A stretch of DNA of 64,000 bases from JANQJA01 sp965267485 (GTDB lineage: Bacteria; Pseudomonadota; Gammaproteobacteria; Pseudomonadales; Azotimanducaceae). Under the pieces are notes generated by a model. The model did not search any database. It was not told the DNA's origin and worked only from the letters and a program-made list of their open reading frames with translations. Both the position numbers and the translations under genes were made by a program. Location: positions 3,720,001 through 3,784,000 of the forward strand of contig OZ254080.1 of assembly GCA_965267485.1 (NCBI GenBank). The letters run 5' to 3'. Each line of letters begins with the position of its first letter. Position 1 is the stretch's first letter. Below, piece after piece: positions 9,689 to 19,617 of this stretch.

Positions 9689-10477
9689 ATGCCCGTTGTC
9701 ACGAGTCACGGCACCAACATCTACTACGAGGTTCATGGGGAGGGCGAACCCACGCTCGTGTTCGCTCACGGGATGGGCGGCAATGCCGCCATCTGGTTTC
9801 ACCAGGTGGCCGAGTTCTCCCGATCACACCGCGTGATTGTATTCGACCATCGCTATTTCGCGCGCTCATCGTGCCCGCTGGATCAGTTCCGGCCCGAATG
9901 GTTCGCCGACGACGCGCTTGCGATTCTCGACGCCGAGCACATCGCATCCGCGATATTCGTGTGTCAGTCGATGGGTGGCTGGACGGGCAGTACGCTCGCC
10001 GTGCACCATCCGGACCGCGTCAGGGGTCTTGTGATGAGTCACACGCCGGGCATCTTCGAACACGCCTCTGCGGTCAATGATCGTACGAAGGTCGCCGAGA
10101 TGGTGAGCCGGCCCTTCTCGACGTTCGGGTCCGCCGCGCTCGCCCACGACTTCCCCGACAAAAATCGTGCCCTTGCCGTTCTCTACGCGCAGATCAGCAG
10201 TTTCAACGGTATCGACCCTGCTGAAATTCCCCGTGCCATCGCGCGCGCCGACATCGGCATCGATACGGGTTCGCTAAGGGATTATGACGTGCCGACGCTC
10301 TTCATCACCGCCGATCACGACATCCTGTTCCAGCCCGGCTACATCGAGGCGTTGTCGAAGACCGTACCCGGCGCCGGGTTCATCAACCTGGGCGATGCCG
10401 GTCACAGCAGCTACTTCGAACTGCCGGCTCCGTTCAACGCGGCGTTGCAGGACTTTATTTCTTCTTGTTCTTCTTGA
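9689..10477 (+). CDS. Alpha/beta hydrolase
   Basis: 262 residues. Oxyanion-hole motif HGMGG at 27-31, nucleophile elbow CQSMGG with Ser 94, probable acid Asp 209 (ITADHD) and His 239 (GDAGHS) form a full catalytic triad. No signal peptide, so cytoplasmic. The family covers esterases, haloperoxidase-like and ring-cleavage hydrolases; the substrate cannot be deduced. Its last 23 bp overlap the 3' end of der on the other strand. Confidence 0.85.
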   Translation: MPVVTSHGTNIYYEVHGEGEPTLVFAHGMGGNAAIWFHQVAEFSRSHRVIVFDHRYFARSSCPLDQFRPEWFADDALAILDAEHIASAIFVCQSMGGWTGSTLAVHHPDRVRGLVMSHTPGIFEHASAVNDRTKVAEMVSRPFSTFGSAALAHDFPDKNRALAVLYAQISSFNGIDPAEIPRAIARADIGIDTGSLRDYDVPTLFITADHDILFQPGYIEALSKTVPGAGFINLGDAGHSSYFELPAPFNAALQDFISSCSS

Positions 10478-11867
10478 CGTGATTCATCAGCCGTCGCTTG
10501 CGGGCGACCTGACGCTGGGTGAGCTGGTTCTTGCGCCCCTTGTAGGGGTTGTCTGAGGTCCGGAATTCGAGGCGAATCGGCGTACCGCGAAGGCCCAGTG
10601 CGTCCCGGAAGCGATGCTCGAGAAACCGCTTGTACGAATCCGGTACCGACTCGGTCTGGTTGCCGTGAATGATCAGGGTGGGCGGATTGCGGCCACCCAG
10701 ATGCACATATCGCAGCTTGATGCGATGGCCCCGCACCATCGGCGGCTGGTGCTCGGCAATGCAGTCAGCCAGGATGTCATTCAGCCGGTTGGTTTTCAGT
10801 TCCCGGGTGGCAGCGTCGTAGGCGACATGGATCGACTCGAACAGATTGCCGACACCTGATCCGTGCAGTGCAGAAATGAAGTGAACCTGGGCATAGTCGA
10901 CGAACCGCAGCCGCCGCTCAATCTCGCGACGGATATCGTTCTTCTGGTCGATGTCGGTACCGTCCCATTTGTTGACGGCAATGACCAGCGCCCGACCCGC
11001 ATCGACGACGTGACCCAGCAGATGCAGATCCTGCTCGACGAGCCCCTCGTGGGCATCAATAAGCAGGACCACGACGTTGGCCGTATTGATCGCATCCAGC
11101 GTTTTCACAATCGAAAATTTCTCGATCGCCTCACTGACTCGCCCGCGTTTGCGCACACCGGCAGTGTCGATCAGCGTGTAATGTTGATCGTCCCGCTCAA
11201 ACGGCACGAAGATGCTGTCGCGGGTCGTGCCGGCCTGGTCGAAGACGACGACGCGATCTTCGCCGAGAATGCGATTGACGAGCGTGGACTTGCCGACGTT
11301 GGGACGCCCGACAACGGCAATCTTGATGCCCGGCTCCTCCGGTTCCTCGTCAGCCGCGGGTTCGAATCCGACGATGACCGGATGCGTTGCCATGACGTCA
11401 TTGACGAGTTGCGAGACGCCGTTGCCATGGCTCGCCGATATCAGCGCAGGCTCACCGAGACCGAGCGTTGCAAACTCGCCACTCAGGTAGTCGGGGTTTT
11501 CGCCATCAACCTTGTTGGCGACGAGAATTGTCGGCGTACCGGTACGACGCAGGGATTCTGCGATGGATTCGTCACCGGGCAATCGTCCGGCACGGGCATC
11601 AACGAGCATCAGGCACAGATCCGCATCGCCAATGGCGCGGCGAGCCTGCTCAGCCATCGGGCCCTCGATGCCTTCCTCATCCCCTGTCAGGCCACCGGTA
11701 TCGACGACGATATAGTCGAAGCTGCCAAGCACGCCGCGACCGTACTGCCGGTCTCGTGTCAGTCCGGCGTACTCGGCGACGATGGCGTCACGTGTGCGAG
11801 TGAGCCGGTTGAACAGCGTCGACTTGCCCACGTTGGGACGGCCGACGATCGCGATGACAGGGACCAT
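10455..11867 (-). CDS. der: Ribosome-assembly GTPase Der (EngA)
   Basis: 470 residues. Two tandem G domains: the first P-loop is GRPNVGKST at 9-17 with DTGGL and NKVDG, and the second copy has GRPNVGKST, DTAGVR and NKWDG. A KH-like domain follows, ending in a lysine-rich tail (NHVKKNKKK). The double-GTPase layout is unique to Der, which acts in 50S maturation. It lies 3 bp downstream of bamB, as in E. coli. Confidence 0.97.
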   Translation of the reverse strand: MVPVIAIVGRPNVGKSTLFNRLTRTRDAIVAEYAGLTRDRQYGRGVLGSFDYIVVDTGGLTGDEEGIEGPMAEQARRAIGDADLCLMLVDARAGRLPGDESIAESLRRTGTPTILVANKVDGENPDYLSGEFATLGLGEPALISASHGNGVSQLVNDVMATHPVIVGFEPAADEEPEEPGIKIAVVGRPNVGKSTLVNRILGEDRVVVFDQAGTTRDSIFVPFERDDQHYTLIDTAGVRKRGRVSEAIEKFSIVKTLDAINTANVVVLLIDAHEGLVEQDLHLLGHVVDAGRALVIAVNKWDGTDIDQKNDIRREIERRLRFVDYAQVHFISALHGSGVGNLFESIHVAYDAATRELKTNRLNDILADCIAEHQPPMVRGHRIKLRYVHLGGRNPPTLIIHGNQTESVPDSYKRFLEHRFRDALGLRGTPIRLEFRTSDNPYKGRKNQLTQRQVARKRRLMNHVKKNKKK

Positions 11868-11870
11868 GGA

Positions 11871-13058
11871 TCACCGAAGCTCGAAAGCGAGCAGTTCGCC
11901 ACCGGTCGTCATGAGATACAGACGCGCGCCGTCCACGACCGGGCGCGAACGAATGGCATCGCCATCGACTTTTTCGCGTCCGACGAAACGACCATCGGAT
12001 TGGGCAATGAGGTGGATATAGCCCTCGAGGTCACCAACGGCGATATAGGAACTGATGGTTGCAGGCGTCGACAGCTCGCGGTGCATCAGGGCGTCGTTGA
12101 CCCACACCTCGTCACCGTCGCCCTCGTCGAAGGCAACGACCTGACCATCGGACTGCGCGACGTAGATGTTGCCGAATCCGCTTGCCAGGCCGGCCGTGCT
12201 GGAACACTCTTTCTGCCATCGCGGGCGGCCCGCGTTGAGGTCGAGCGCCGTGATCGTGCCCTGATAGCTCACCGCGTAGAGCACGGGCGCAGCGATTTCC
12301 ATCCGCCCATCGACATCGACCAGCCGTTCCAGATCAGACTTGCCCTGGGAGATCGCGATGCGCTGGTCGATACCCGCAAGTCCGCGATTGCGATCCATGG
12401 CAATGACGCGCCCGTTGGCGAATCCGGCCACGACAATCTCACCGCCCAGAATCGGTGTCGCTGTGCCCCGCAGGGTCAGCGCCGGGACCGATGTGGAATA
12501 GATCCAGCGGCGTTCACCGTCGAGGGCATCAAACGCAGCCACTTTGCCGTCTATCGACTGCGCCACCACGAGATCGCGGTCAACGGCGGGCGGGGCGAGC
12601 ACTTCACTCGTCGTCTTCGCACGCCACGCAAGGGTGCCATCGCTCTGATTCACACCGACGATCTCGCCCGCCGACGTTGCGACAACAACAAGATCTCCAC
12701 CTGCACCGACCCCACCCGTGATGGCATCCAGCTTCTTGGCGAACGCGTTGCTGCGCTCTTCACTGGAGTAGAAGTCACGAACGTTGACTTCCCAGATGAC
12801 GCGACCACCGGGCTCCAGCGCCATGACGTTGCCATCGGCCGATGCCGCAAAGATGCGGCCACCGGAAAGTGCAGGCACGAGTGCACTGGCTCGATCATTG
12901 GCCTTGCCACCCACACGGCGGCTCCAGACGGAATCCAGCGCCACTTCCGCTGAAATGGATTTGAGTTCCGCAGGCTTGACGACCTCTGCCTTGTCACCAC
13001 CAAACCAGCTACATCCGCCGAGCAATGCCAGCAGCAATATGGATCCCGCGCGGCGCAT
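11871..13058 (-). CDS. bamB: Outer-membrane assembly lipoprotein BamB
   Basis: 395 residues. Lipoprotein signal with lipobox LLGGC, Cys 16 the lipidated residue. The rest is an eight-bladed PQQ-type beta-propeller (repeated GxVxALDxxxGxxxW-like blades), the scaffold that helps the BAM complex insert beta-barrel proteins. The ATG at 13058 shares its A with the yfgM stop (TGATG); a GTG at 13061 is also possible. The position between yfgM and der matches E. coli. Confidence 0.95.
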   Translation of the reverse strand: MRRAGSILLLALLGGCSWFGGDKAEVVKPAELKSISAEVALDSVWSRRVGGKANDRASALVPALSGGRIFAASADGNVMALEPGGRVIWEVNVRDFYSSEERSNAFAKKLDAITGGVGAGGDLVVVATSAGEIVGVNQSDGTLAWRAKTTSEVLAPPAVDRDLVVAQSIDGKVAAFDALDGERRWIYSTSVPALTLRGTATPILGGEIVVAGFANGRVIAMDRNRGLAGIDQRIAISQGKSDLERLVDVDGRMEIAAPVLYAVSYQGTITALDLNAGRPRWQKECSSTAGLASGFGNIYVAQSDGQVVAFDEGDGDEVWVNDALMHRELSTPATISSYIAVGDLEGYIHLIAQSDGRFVGREKVDGDAIRSRPVVDGARLYLMTTGGELLAFELR

Positions 13059-13792
13059 CACGGAGCCGACCCGGTCTCGCCGGATTCAGCTTCAGCCGCG
13101 GCTGCGGCAATCGGATCGTCCTCGGTCACGGGCACCGTCAGCGACGGCGCCTCGATATCGTCCAGCTTCATTTGCAGCATCGGGCGCGAAGCGGGATCGT
13201 CCAGCGCTGCCAGTGCCTTCTCGTAGGAACCACGCGCCTGCTCGCTGTCACCCATCGCAAGGAAAATGTCGCCGCGAATCTCTTCCCAGCTCGGCTCATG
13301 TTCGCCCGGCTCCACGCCGACCAGCGTCTCGAGCGCTGCCTCGTGGTTGCCCATCGCCTTCTGGACGCGCGCGAGGCGCATGGCAACGATCGGTTCGAGG
13401 GGCGCTTCGACACCGCCCTCGAGCGTGGACTTCAGTTCGGCCTCGGCCTTCTCGAGATCACCATCCTCAACGGCGAGTTTCGCCAGGAACAGCGACGCGA
13501 GGTCGGCATAGCTGGAGCCGCCGTGCTCTTCTTTGAGCTGATTGGCCAGGAACGTACCAGTCTGCCTCGCTTCGTCATCCAGCGGCGTAAAGGGCCCCTG
13601 ATTACCGACCGCATCGAGCAGATCAGTATAGATGGCGGCGGCAGCCTCGCCCGTGGACTGCACATGATTCTCCCAGGCCTGGTAGCCCAGAACGCCTCCG
13701 ACAGCGAGTACCAGGGTGACAACGAGGGAAGTCCCGTTCTCATCCCACCATCGCTTGATGGATTCTAATTGTTCTTCGTCCGAATCGGCCAC
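13058..13792 (-). CDS. yfgM: YfgM-like membrane-anchored TPR protein (SecYEG ancillary)
   Basis: 244 residues. One N-terminal membrane segment (about 22-40) follows a short cytoplasmic stretch (SIKRWWDENG); the periplasmic part is helical TPR-like. E. coli YfgM is a chaperone-type partner of the SecYEG/PpiD complex. The GTG start at 13792 is supported by an AAGGAG 5 bp upstream that overlaps the hisS stop. The neighbours hisS and bamB are as in E. coli. Confidence 0.88.
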   Translation of the reverse strand: MADSDEEQLESIKRWWDENGTSLVVTLVLAVGGVLGYQAWENHVQSTGEAAAAIYTDLLDAVGNQGPFTPLDDEARQTGTFLANQLKEEHGGSSYADLASLFLAKLAVEDGDLEKAEAELKSTLEGGVEAPLEPIVAMRLARVQKAMGNHEAALETLVGVEPGEHEPSWEEIRGDIFLAMGDSEQARGSYEKALAALDDPASRPMLQMKLDDIEAPSLTVPVTEDDPIAAAAAEAESGETGSAP

Positions 13793-13801
13793 GACTACTC
13801 C

Positions 13802-15064
13802 TTAACCAAAAACCTTGTCCAAATATTCGTTCAGTGCAGACAGCTTCACATCGACCTGCTGTCCTTCGTCGCGCAGGTGCTTGACGCCAACCTCCCCGCG
13901 CGCAATCTCGTCTTCGCCCAGTACAAGCGCAACGCGCGCGCCGGACGCATCGGCGCGCTTCATCTGCGCCTTGAACTTGCCGTCACCACAATGCGTCATG
14001 ACCCGCAAGCCCGCAAACCGGTCGCGCACCTGTTCGGCGAGCAGCAACGCTTCCTGCCGGGCTGATTCGCCCGCCGATGCCACATAGACATCGGCCAGCG
14101 CTCGATGCTCGAACTGCGCCTCGAGCATCAGGGCAAGGCGGTCGAGGCCCATAGCAAATCCCACTGCGGGTGTCGCACGGCCACCGACTTCCTCAACCAG
14201 GCCGTCATAGCGCCCTCCGCCGCAGACCGTACCCTGGGAGCCGAGCGAGCCCGTCACCCATTCGAAAACCGTCTTGTTGTAATAGTCCAGCCCACGAACG
14301 ATACGCGGATTCACGCGATATCGCTGCTGCTTGACGTCGAGCAGGCGCAAAACACCGTCGAAATGCTCGCGGGACTCGTCATCCAGATAGTCACTGAGAG
14401 GCGGTGCGCCTTCGAGTACCGCCTTTGTGCGCTCATCCTTGCTGTCGAGAATACGCAGCGGATTCGTTTCGAGGCGGCGCTGACTGTCCTCATCCAGCTC
14501 GCCGCGGTGCGGCATGAGGTAGCCGACGAGCGCCTCACGGTATCGCGCGCGACTCTCGCCCGTCCCCATCGTATTCAGCTCCAGCTCGACCTCGTCGGAA
14601 ACGCCAAGCTGCTCCCAGATGCGCGCTAGCATCAGGATCAGTTCAGCATCGATGTCGGGGCCGGGCATGCCGAAACACTCGGCACCGATCTGCTCGAACT
14701 GGCGATACCGGCCTTTCTGGGGTCGCTCGTAGCGGAACATCGGACCGCAGTACCAGAGTCTCTGTACCTGGTTGAACAACAAGCCGTGCTGATTCGCGAG
14801 TCGAACGCAGCCCGCCGTTCCTTCTGGTCGCAGCGTGATGCTGTCGCCGCCACGATCCTCGAACGTGTACATCTCCTTCTCGACGATGTCCGTGGCTTCA
14901 CCGACTGTTCGTTCGAAAAGATTCGTCGATTCGAGCAGCGGCAGCCCGATCTGACGATAACCGTACGCATGGAGCACCTCTGCGACCTTGTCAGTCACAA
15001 AGCTGTAGATCTCCTGTTTTTCCGGCAGCAGATCCTGCATGCCGCGTACAGTCTGGATTTTCAT
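13802..15064 (-). CDS. hisS: Histidyl-tRNA synthetase
   Basis: 420 residues, a normal bacterial length. Class II aminoacyl-tRNA synthetase. The N terminus MKIQTVRGMQDLLP is typical; motif 2 (RPEGTAGCVR, then MFRYERPQKGRYRQF) and the histidine-specific motif RGLDYYNKTVFEW are present, followed by the anticodon-binding domain. It sits between ispG (4 bp upstream) and yfgM (9 bp downstream) in the same operon. Confidence 0.97.
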   Translation of the reverse strand: MKIQTVRGMQDLLPEKQEIYSFVTDKVAEVLHAYGYRQIGLPLLESTNLFERTVGEATDIVEKEMYTFEDRGGDSITLRPEGTAGCVRLANQHGLLFNQVQRLWYCGPMFRYERPQKGRYRQFEQIGAECFGMPGPDIDAELILMLARIWEQLGVSDEVELELNTMGTGESRARYREALVGYLMPHRGELDEDSQRRLETNPLRILDSKDERTKAVLEGAPPLSDYLDDESREHFDGVLRLLDVKQQRYRVNPRIVRGLDYYNKTVFEWVTGSLGSQGTVCGGGRYDGLVEEVGGRATPAVGFAMGLDRLALMLEAQFEHRALADVYVASAGESARQEALLLAEQVRDRFAGLRVMTHCGDGKFKAQMKRADASGARVALVLGEDEIARGEVGVKHLRDEGQQVDVKLSALNEYLDKVFG

Positions 15065-15068
15065 GATG

Positions 15069-16184
15069 TCAGGATTCTTTTGCGATCAGCCGTTTTTCGG
15101 CTTCTTCTTTCTCGGCCGCCCGGGCCCGTATCATGGCCTCGAGCTCGTCGAGAAGCTCCTCGTTCCGGACCTTGTGATCCGGCTTGCCGTTGACGTAGAT
15201 CAGGTTGTTCGGTGACGCGCCGGTCAGGCCGATATCGGATTCCTTGGCTTCGCCCGGTCCGTTGACGATGCAGCCGATGATCGCAACATCAATGGGCGTC
15301 GTGATGTCCTCGACCCGACGCTCGAGTTCGTTCACGGTGCCGATGACGTCGAAGTTCTGGCGTGAGCAACTCGGGCAGGCCACGAAGTTGATGCCCTTGC
15401 TGCGAAGGTGCAGGCTCTTGAGCATGTCGAAGCCGACCTTGATTTCCTCGACCGGGTCGGCAGCGAGCGACACCCTGAGCGTGTCGCCGATCCCTTCCAT
15501 GAGCAGAAGCCCGAGGCCAATCGACGATTTCACGGTGCCGGATCGGAGTCCGCCAGCCTCGGTGATACCAAGATGCAGCGGCTGATCGATCTGCGTTGCA
15601 ATGCGACGATAGGCATCGACCGCCATGAAGATGTCCGACGACTTCATGCTGAGCTTGAAGTCCTGGAAGTCTTCCTTGTCGAGCAGCTCGATATTGCGCA
15701 TCGCCGATTCGACCATCGCGGTCGCGTTCGGCTCCTTGTACTTGCGAAGGAGATCCTTGCCGAGGGAACCCGCATTCACACCAATGCGGATCGGTATGCC
15801 CTTGTCTCTGGCGGCACTGACGACAGCCTTCACCCGGTCGGCAGAGCCAATATTGCCGGGGTTGATGCGCAGGCAGTCGACGCCGAGTTCAGCGACGCGC
15901 AGCGCAATCCTGTAATCGAAATGAATGTCGGCGACGAGCGGTACGCGAGCCTGCTTTTTGATCTCACCGAAGGCCTCAGCCGCTTCCATCGTCGGGACCG
16001 AGACGCGAACGATGTCCGCGCCGACGGCCTCGAGGCGCCGGATCTGCTCAACCGTCGCCTCGACATCCGTCGTCTTCGTGTTCGTCATGCTCTGCACTGA
16101 AATCGGGGCATCGCCACCGACCGGTACATTGCCAACCATGATCTGACGTGACTTGCGACGTTTAATCGTCGATTCCTGTCTCAT
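15069..16184 (-). CDS. ispG: 4-hydroxy-3-methylbut-2-enyl diphosphate synthase (flavodoxin-type)
   Basis: 371 residues. Penultimate step of the MEP isoprenoid pathway, a [4Fe-4S] enzyme. The cluster cysteines are in CPSCSRQNFDV and GCIVNGPGEAKE; the N-terminal TIM barrel begins SVQSMTNTKTTDV. The ATG at 16184 has an AGAGGA about 5 bp upstream. The order rodZ-ispG-hisS is the standard gammaproteobacterial one. Confidence 0.97.
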   Translation of the reverse strand: MRQESTIKRRKSRQIMVGNVPVGGDAPISVQSMTNTKTTDVEATVEQIRRLEAVGADIVRVSVPTMEAAEAFGEIKKQARVPLVADIHFDYRIALRVAELGVDCLRINPGNIGSADRVKAVVSAARDKGIPIRIGVNAGSLGKDLLRKYKEPNATAMVESAMRNIELLDKEDFQDFKLSMKSSDIFMAVDAYRRIATQIDQPLHLGITEAGGLRSGTVKSSIGLGLLLMEGIGDTLRVSLAADPVEEIKVGFDMLKSLHLRSKGINFVACPSCSRQNFDVIGTVNELERRVEDITTPIDVAIIGCIVNGPGEAKESDIGLTGASPNNLIYVNGKPDHKVRNEELLDELEAMIRARAAEKEEAEKRLIAKES

Positions 16185-16212
16185 CGTATCCTCTTTGATG
16201 CTGCCGGGCTCG

Positions 16213-17268
16213 CTACAGGCGAGCGGTTCTCACTCTTGCCGTGTCATCAGCGGTCGTAAATCGTCCGAGATCAATCGCCTCGCCATCGACCGTCATCCGT
16301 ACGCCAGGCGCACGCCCCAACAACACGTCGAAGGGACGCTTGCCATAAACTGTCATCACGTCGCCGGGCCGATTCAGGTCGGCGTAGACCTGATCGCCAT
16401 CACCGTCGGAGATTTCCACCCAGCACTCGTCGCTGAACTCGAAACCGAGTGTGGCCTCGCCGCCGGCGTAGACGCTGATGTAATTGACCCCGTCTTCGCG
16501 CACCCGTTCGATCTGAATCTCATCGCTGCCGGCCGCGTCTTCAGCAGTGTCGGCGTCAACTGACGCTGCCTCGTCTGCAGGTTCGGCGGACTCCGTGGAG
16601 GATTGCGGGACGGCCTCGACAATGGGTGCCTCGGGCTGCGGCACGACGGCTTCTGTCTCGGCAGCGGCCTCGAATGTTGACGGCGCGTCGGCTCCTTCAC
16701 CGGGTTCCGCAACGACGGCGGCGGTCTCCTCCGCTTCCACCGCGCGGGCAGGCGCCGCGCTCGAGGCAACAGGCGCCGCGGGCGGCTCGCCGCCGATTGA
16801 CGCCCGCTCCTCGGGTATCGAGCGGACAACAGGCGGCTCCTCGTCGTCACCTGCGATCCAGAACACGAGCGCTCCGACTACAATGATGCCGATGAGGCCC
16901 GCAATTCCGGTCTGAATCAGCGGCGCACCAAAGCTCGAGGGCGGCTCTGCGCTCTCCGTGACGTCAGCAATCCGGGGCGCCTGCGGCGTGATGTCCTGCT
17001 CCCGTTCAAAGGCCTTGACCAGTTCATCGCCATCGAGCTGCACGACGCGGGCGTAGGATCGGAGGTAGCCCTTGATGAACGCGGGCTTGGGAATCTTCTC
17101 GAACTGGCCGTCATCGATGTAGCGAATAAACGTGGTCGTGAGGAACAGCTCGTCGGCGACGGCCTTCTGGCTCAGGCCAAGAGACTCCCGTGCCTGCACG
17201 AGACGTTCGGATACCGTCATCCCGTGCGACGCACTGTCCTGCACGTCGGTGACATCGTTCTCGCTCAT
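16213..17268 (-). CDS. rodZ: Cytoskeleton protein RodZ
   Basis: 351 residues. N-terminal Xre-type helix-turn-helix (about 17-90, with SQKAVADELFLTTTFIRYID) that binds MreB in relatives; one membrane segment at about 120-139; an Ala/Glu/Pro-rich periplasmic linker; and a C-terminal DUF4115 domain. Controls rod shape through MreB. The ATG at 17268 forms an ATGA overlap with the pilW stop; the longer open frame lies inside pilW and is rejected. Confidence 0.93.
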   Translation of the reverse strand: MSENDVTDVQDSASHGMTVSERLVQARESLGLSQKAVADELFLTTTFIRYIDDGQFEKIPKPAFIKGYLRSYARVVQLDGDELVKAFEREQDITPQAPRIADVTESAEPPSSFGAPLIQTGIAGLIGIIVVGALVFWIAGDDEEPPVVRSIPEERASIGGEPPAAPVASSAAPARAVEAEETAAVVAEPGEGADAPSTFEAAAETEAVVPQPEAPIVEAVPQSSTESAEPADEAASVDADTAEDAAGSDEIQIERVREDGVNYISVYAGGEATLGFEFSDECWVEISDGDGDQVYADLNRPGDVMTVYGKRPFDVLLGRAPGVRMTVDGEAIDLGRFTTADDTARVRTARL

Positions 17269-18029
17269 GAGCCGAGACTCTCCTGGTATTCCGCATACTC
17301 GGGCGATGCCGGAAAGATGTTGCGGAGCGCCAGTGCACAGCTTGCTTCCTGGTTCGCATCCTCGAAGACCCGGGCGAGGCGGACACACAGCCACAGCGAC
17401 TTCGACGTCTGCTGGGCGACACGCTGGTAACGCAGGTAATACTGCCGCGCACGCACGTAGTCCTGACGCTCGAACAGAATCGCAGCGAGCTCAATCAGTG
17501 CCTTTGGCTGGTCAGGGTTCAGTGCCACGGCCCGCTCGAAGGCGGCTTCGGCCTGGCGGGCGTCCCCGATGCGCAGATAGCTCACACCAAGATTCTCGAA
17601 CACCGTCGGCCGGCTGGTGTAATAGCGGTCTTCCGAAGCAATCTCGAGCTGCCGTATCGCATCGTCATACCGGCCAAGCTCAAACAGGAACGCACCATAA
17701 TTGTTGCGCACCTTGGTCGACGCCTCGCTATTGGCGCGAAGTGCCGCCTTGAAGTGGGTTTCGGCGATCTCATATTCCTGCTCCAGCTGGAATACGAGGG
17801 CAAGTGCGTTGTGCGCAGTGGCCGAACGTGAGTCGATGGACAGTGCCCTGTTCAGGTGTTCCTTCGCGCGAGCGTATTCTCCCTGACGCAGATATCCGGT
17901 GCCGAGATCGACGAGCGTTTTGACGCGGGCGTCTTCCTGGGTCTGGGGCCCGCTGCCCGGCGTCGAAGGTGACGATGCGCAACCGCCGAGCAGCAGCGCA
18001 GCCAGTATGAGGATCAGGGTTTGCTTCAT
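17265..18029 (-). CDS. pilW: Type IV pilus biogenesis lipoprotein PilW/PilF (TPR)
   Basis: 254 residues. Lipoprotein signal with lipobox LLGGC, Cys 17. About five TPR repeats follow (for example LGTGYLRQGEYARAKEHLNRAL). This lipoprotein pilots the PilQ secretin to the outer membrane in relatives. The ATG at 18029 forms ATGA with the rlmN stop. Pilus function is inferred from family and from the conserved place between rlmN and rodZ; no pilus structural genes are in the window. Confidence 0.9.
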   Translation of the reverse strand: MKQTLILILAALLLGGCASSPSTPGSGPQTQEDARVKTLVDLGTGYLRQGEYARAKEHLNRALSIDSRSATAHNALALVFQLEQEYEIAETHFKAALRANSEASTKVRNNYGAFLFELGRYDDAIRQLEIASEDRYYTSRPTVFENLGVSYLRIGDARQAEAAFERAVALNPDQPKALIELAAILFERQDYVRARQYYLRYQRVAQQTSKSLWLCVRLARVFEDANQEASCALALRNIFPASPEYAEYQESLGS

Positions 18030-19144
18030 CCAACAATCTCCGCTGCCAGCCGACGATATCTGGCTGACCGCCGCGTCTTGTCGGCAACCTCGCCCACGAG
18101 TTGTCCACATGCCGCCTGAATATCCTGCCCCCGTGTCGTGCGAACCGTGACCGAATGGCCTGCCCTCACCAGCCGATCCTGGAACATTCGAACGGCGATC
18201 ATGCTTGGTCGCCGATAGGGCGTTCCCGGGAACGGATTGAACGGAATCAGGTTGATCTTGCAAGGAAAATCCGCGAGCAGCTCTGCCAGTTCGACAGCAT
18301 GCTCGGGCTGATCGTTCACTTTATCGATCACCGTGTACTCCACTGTGACCGTTCGCTTCTCGCCGAACTTCTCGGCAACGTAGTGTCGACAGGCCGTCAG
18401 CAGCTCCTCGATCGGGTACTTGCGATTGATTGGCACGAGTTCGTTGCGCAGCGAATCGTTTGGCGCATGCAGCGAAATCGCCAGCGAGGCGTCCGTGATC
18501 TCGGCGAGACGATAGATGGCAGGCACAACGCCGGCGGTCGAAATCGTGACCTTGCGCTTCGAGATGCCGTAGCCCAGATCATCCATCATCAGATCCACCG
18601 CGGCCGTGACGTTGTCGAAATTGAGCAGCGGCTCACCCATGCCCATCATCACGACGTTCGTGACCGTGCGCTCACGGTCCGGATAGGCGCTTGCCAGCGA
18701 ACGCATCGCGATCCGGAGCTGTCCGATGATCTCGCCGGCCGTCAGGTCGCTGTTGTAGCCCTGCTTGCCGGTCGAACAAAAACTGCAGTCCAGCGCACAG
18801 CCGACCTGCGATGAGACGCACAGCGTCCCCCGCCCCGCCTCGGGAATGAATACCGTCTCGACGGCGCTCCCCGACAGCGACCGCACCAGCCATTTGCGGG
18901 TGCCATCCTCGGACACACGCTCGGTGATGATCTCGGGCTCGCGAATCTCGCCGATCCCGGCCAGTTTCGCGCGCAGCCCCTTCGAGATATCGGTCATCTC
19001 CTCGAAGTCGTCGAGACCACGGTGGTGGATCCACTTCAGGATCTGCCCGGCGCGATAGGGCTTTTCGCCAAGCGATTCCAGGAGCGACGCCATCTGCGAT
19101 CGCGTCACCCCGAGGAAATTCAGCTTGTCGGCTGGTTGCTGCAT
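18026..19144 (-). CDS. rlmN: 23S rRNA A2503 / tRNA A37 C2-methyltransferase
   Basis: 372 residues. Radical SAM enzyme: the 4Fe-4S cluster cysteines are Cys 116, 120 and 123 (VGCALDCSFCSTG). Of the family's two methyl-transfer cysteines, one is Cys 109 (TLCVSS) and the other lies in AACGQL near the C terminus. The neighbours ndk (upstream) and pilW (downstream) match E. coli. Confidence 0.96.
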   Translation of the reverse strand: MQQPADKLNFLGVTRSQMASLLESLGEKPYRAGQILKWIHHRGLDDFEEMTDISKGLRAKLAGIGEIREPEIITERVSEDGTRKWLVRSLSGSAVETVFIPEAGRGTLCVSSQVGCALDCSFCSTGKQGYNSDLTAGEIIGQLRIAMRSLASAYPDRERTVTNVVMMGMGEPLLNFDNVTAAVDLMMDDLGYGISKRKVTISTAGVVPAIYRLAEITDASLAISLHAPNDSLRNELVPINRKYPIEELLTACRHYVAEKFGEKRTVTVEYTVIDKVNDQPEHAVELAELLADFPCKINLIPFNPFPGTPYRRPSMIAVRMFQDRLVRAGHSVTVRTTRGQDIQAACGQLVGEVADKTRRSARYRRLAAEIVG

Positions 19145-19151
19145 CGTTCGC

Positions 19152-19577
19152 TTATCGTTCGCAGATCTGGTCTTCAGTGAAGAAGTAGGCGATCTCGCGG
19201 GCGGCGGATTCCGGAGAATCCGAACCGTGGACGGCGTTCGCGTCGATCGACTCGGCGAAATCTGCCCGGATCGTGCCGGCAGCCGCTTCCTTCGGATTCG
19301 TCGCGCCCATCAATTCGCGGTTCTTCATGATCGCGGCTTCACCTTCGAGCACCTGCACGACAACCGGCCCGGACGTCATGTAGCTCACGAGATCGGCATA
19401 GAACGGCTTGCCTTCGTGCTCTGCGTAGAACCCCTTGGCTTCATCTTCGGTCAGCTTCGCCATGCGCGAGGCAACGACGCGCAGACCCGCCTTCTCAAAG
19501 CGCGAGACGATCTCTCCGATAACGTTCTTCGCGACTGCGTCCGGCTTGATGATCGAGAAGGTTTTTTCGACTGCCAT
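19152..19577 (-). CDS. ndk: Nucleoside diphosphate kinase
   Basis: 141 residues. Transfers the gamma phosphate between nucleotides. Begins MAVEKTFSIIKPDAV; the active-site motif NAVHGSDS holds the phosphorylated His. The ATG at 19577 is preceded by AGGAG. It is separated from iscS by a terminator whose loop carries a TATAAT, so ndk probably has its own start or is read at low level from iscRS. Confidence 0.97.
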   Translation of the reverse strand: MAVEKTFSIIKPDAVAKNVIGEIVSRFEKAGLRVVASRMAKLTEDEAKGFYAEHEGKPFYADLVSYMTSGPVVVQVLEGEAAIMKNRELMGATNPKEAAAGTIRADFAESIDANAVHGSDSPESAAREIAYFFTEDQICER

Positions 19578-19617
19578 TGATCTGTTACTCCTGAAGTTGG
19601 ATGTGAGCACCCGCCCC

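Noticed and set aside
10863..12953. Long plus-strand open frame (about 696 codons)
   Set aside because: Lies antisense to der and bamB, both with clear family motifs; the translation has no recognisable domain. High-GC shadow frame.
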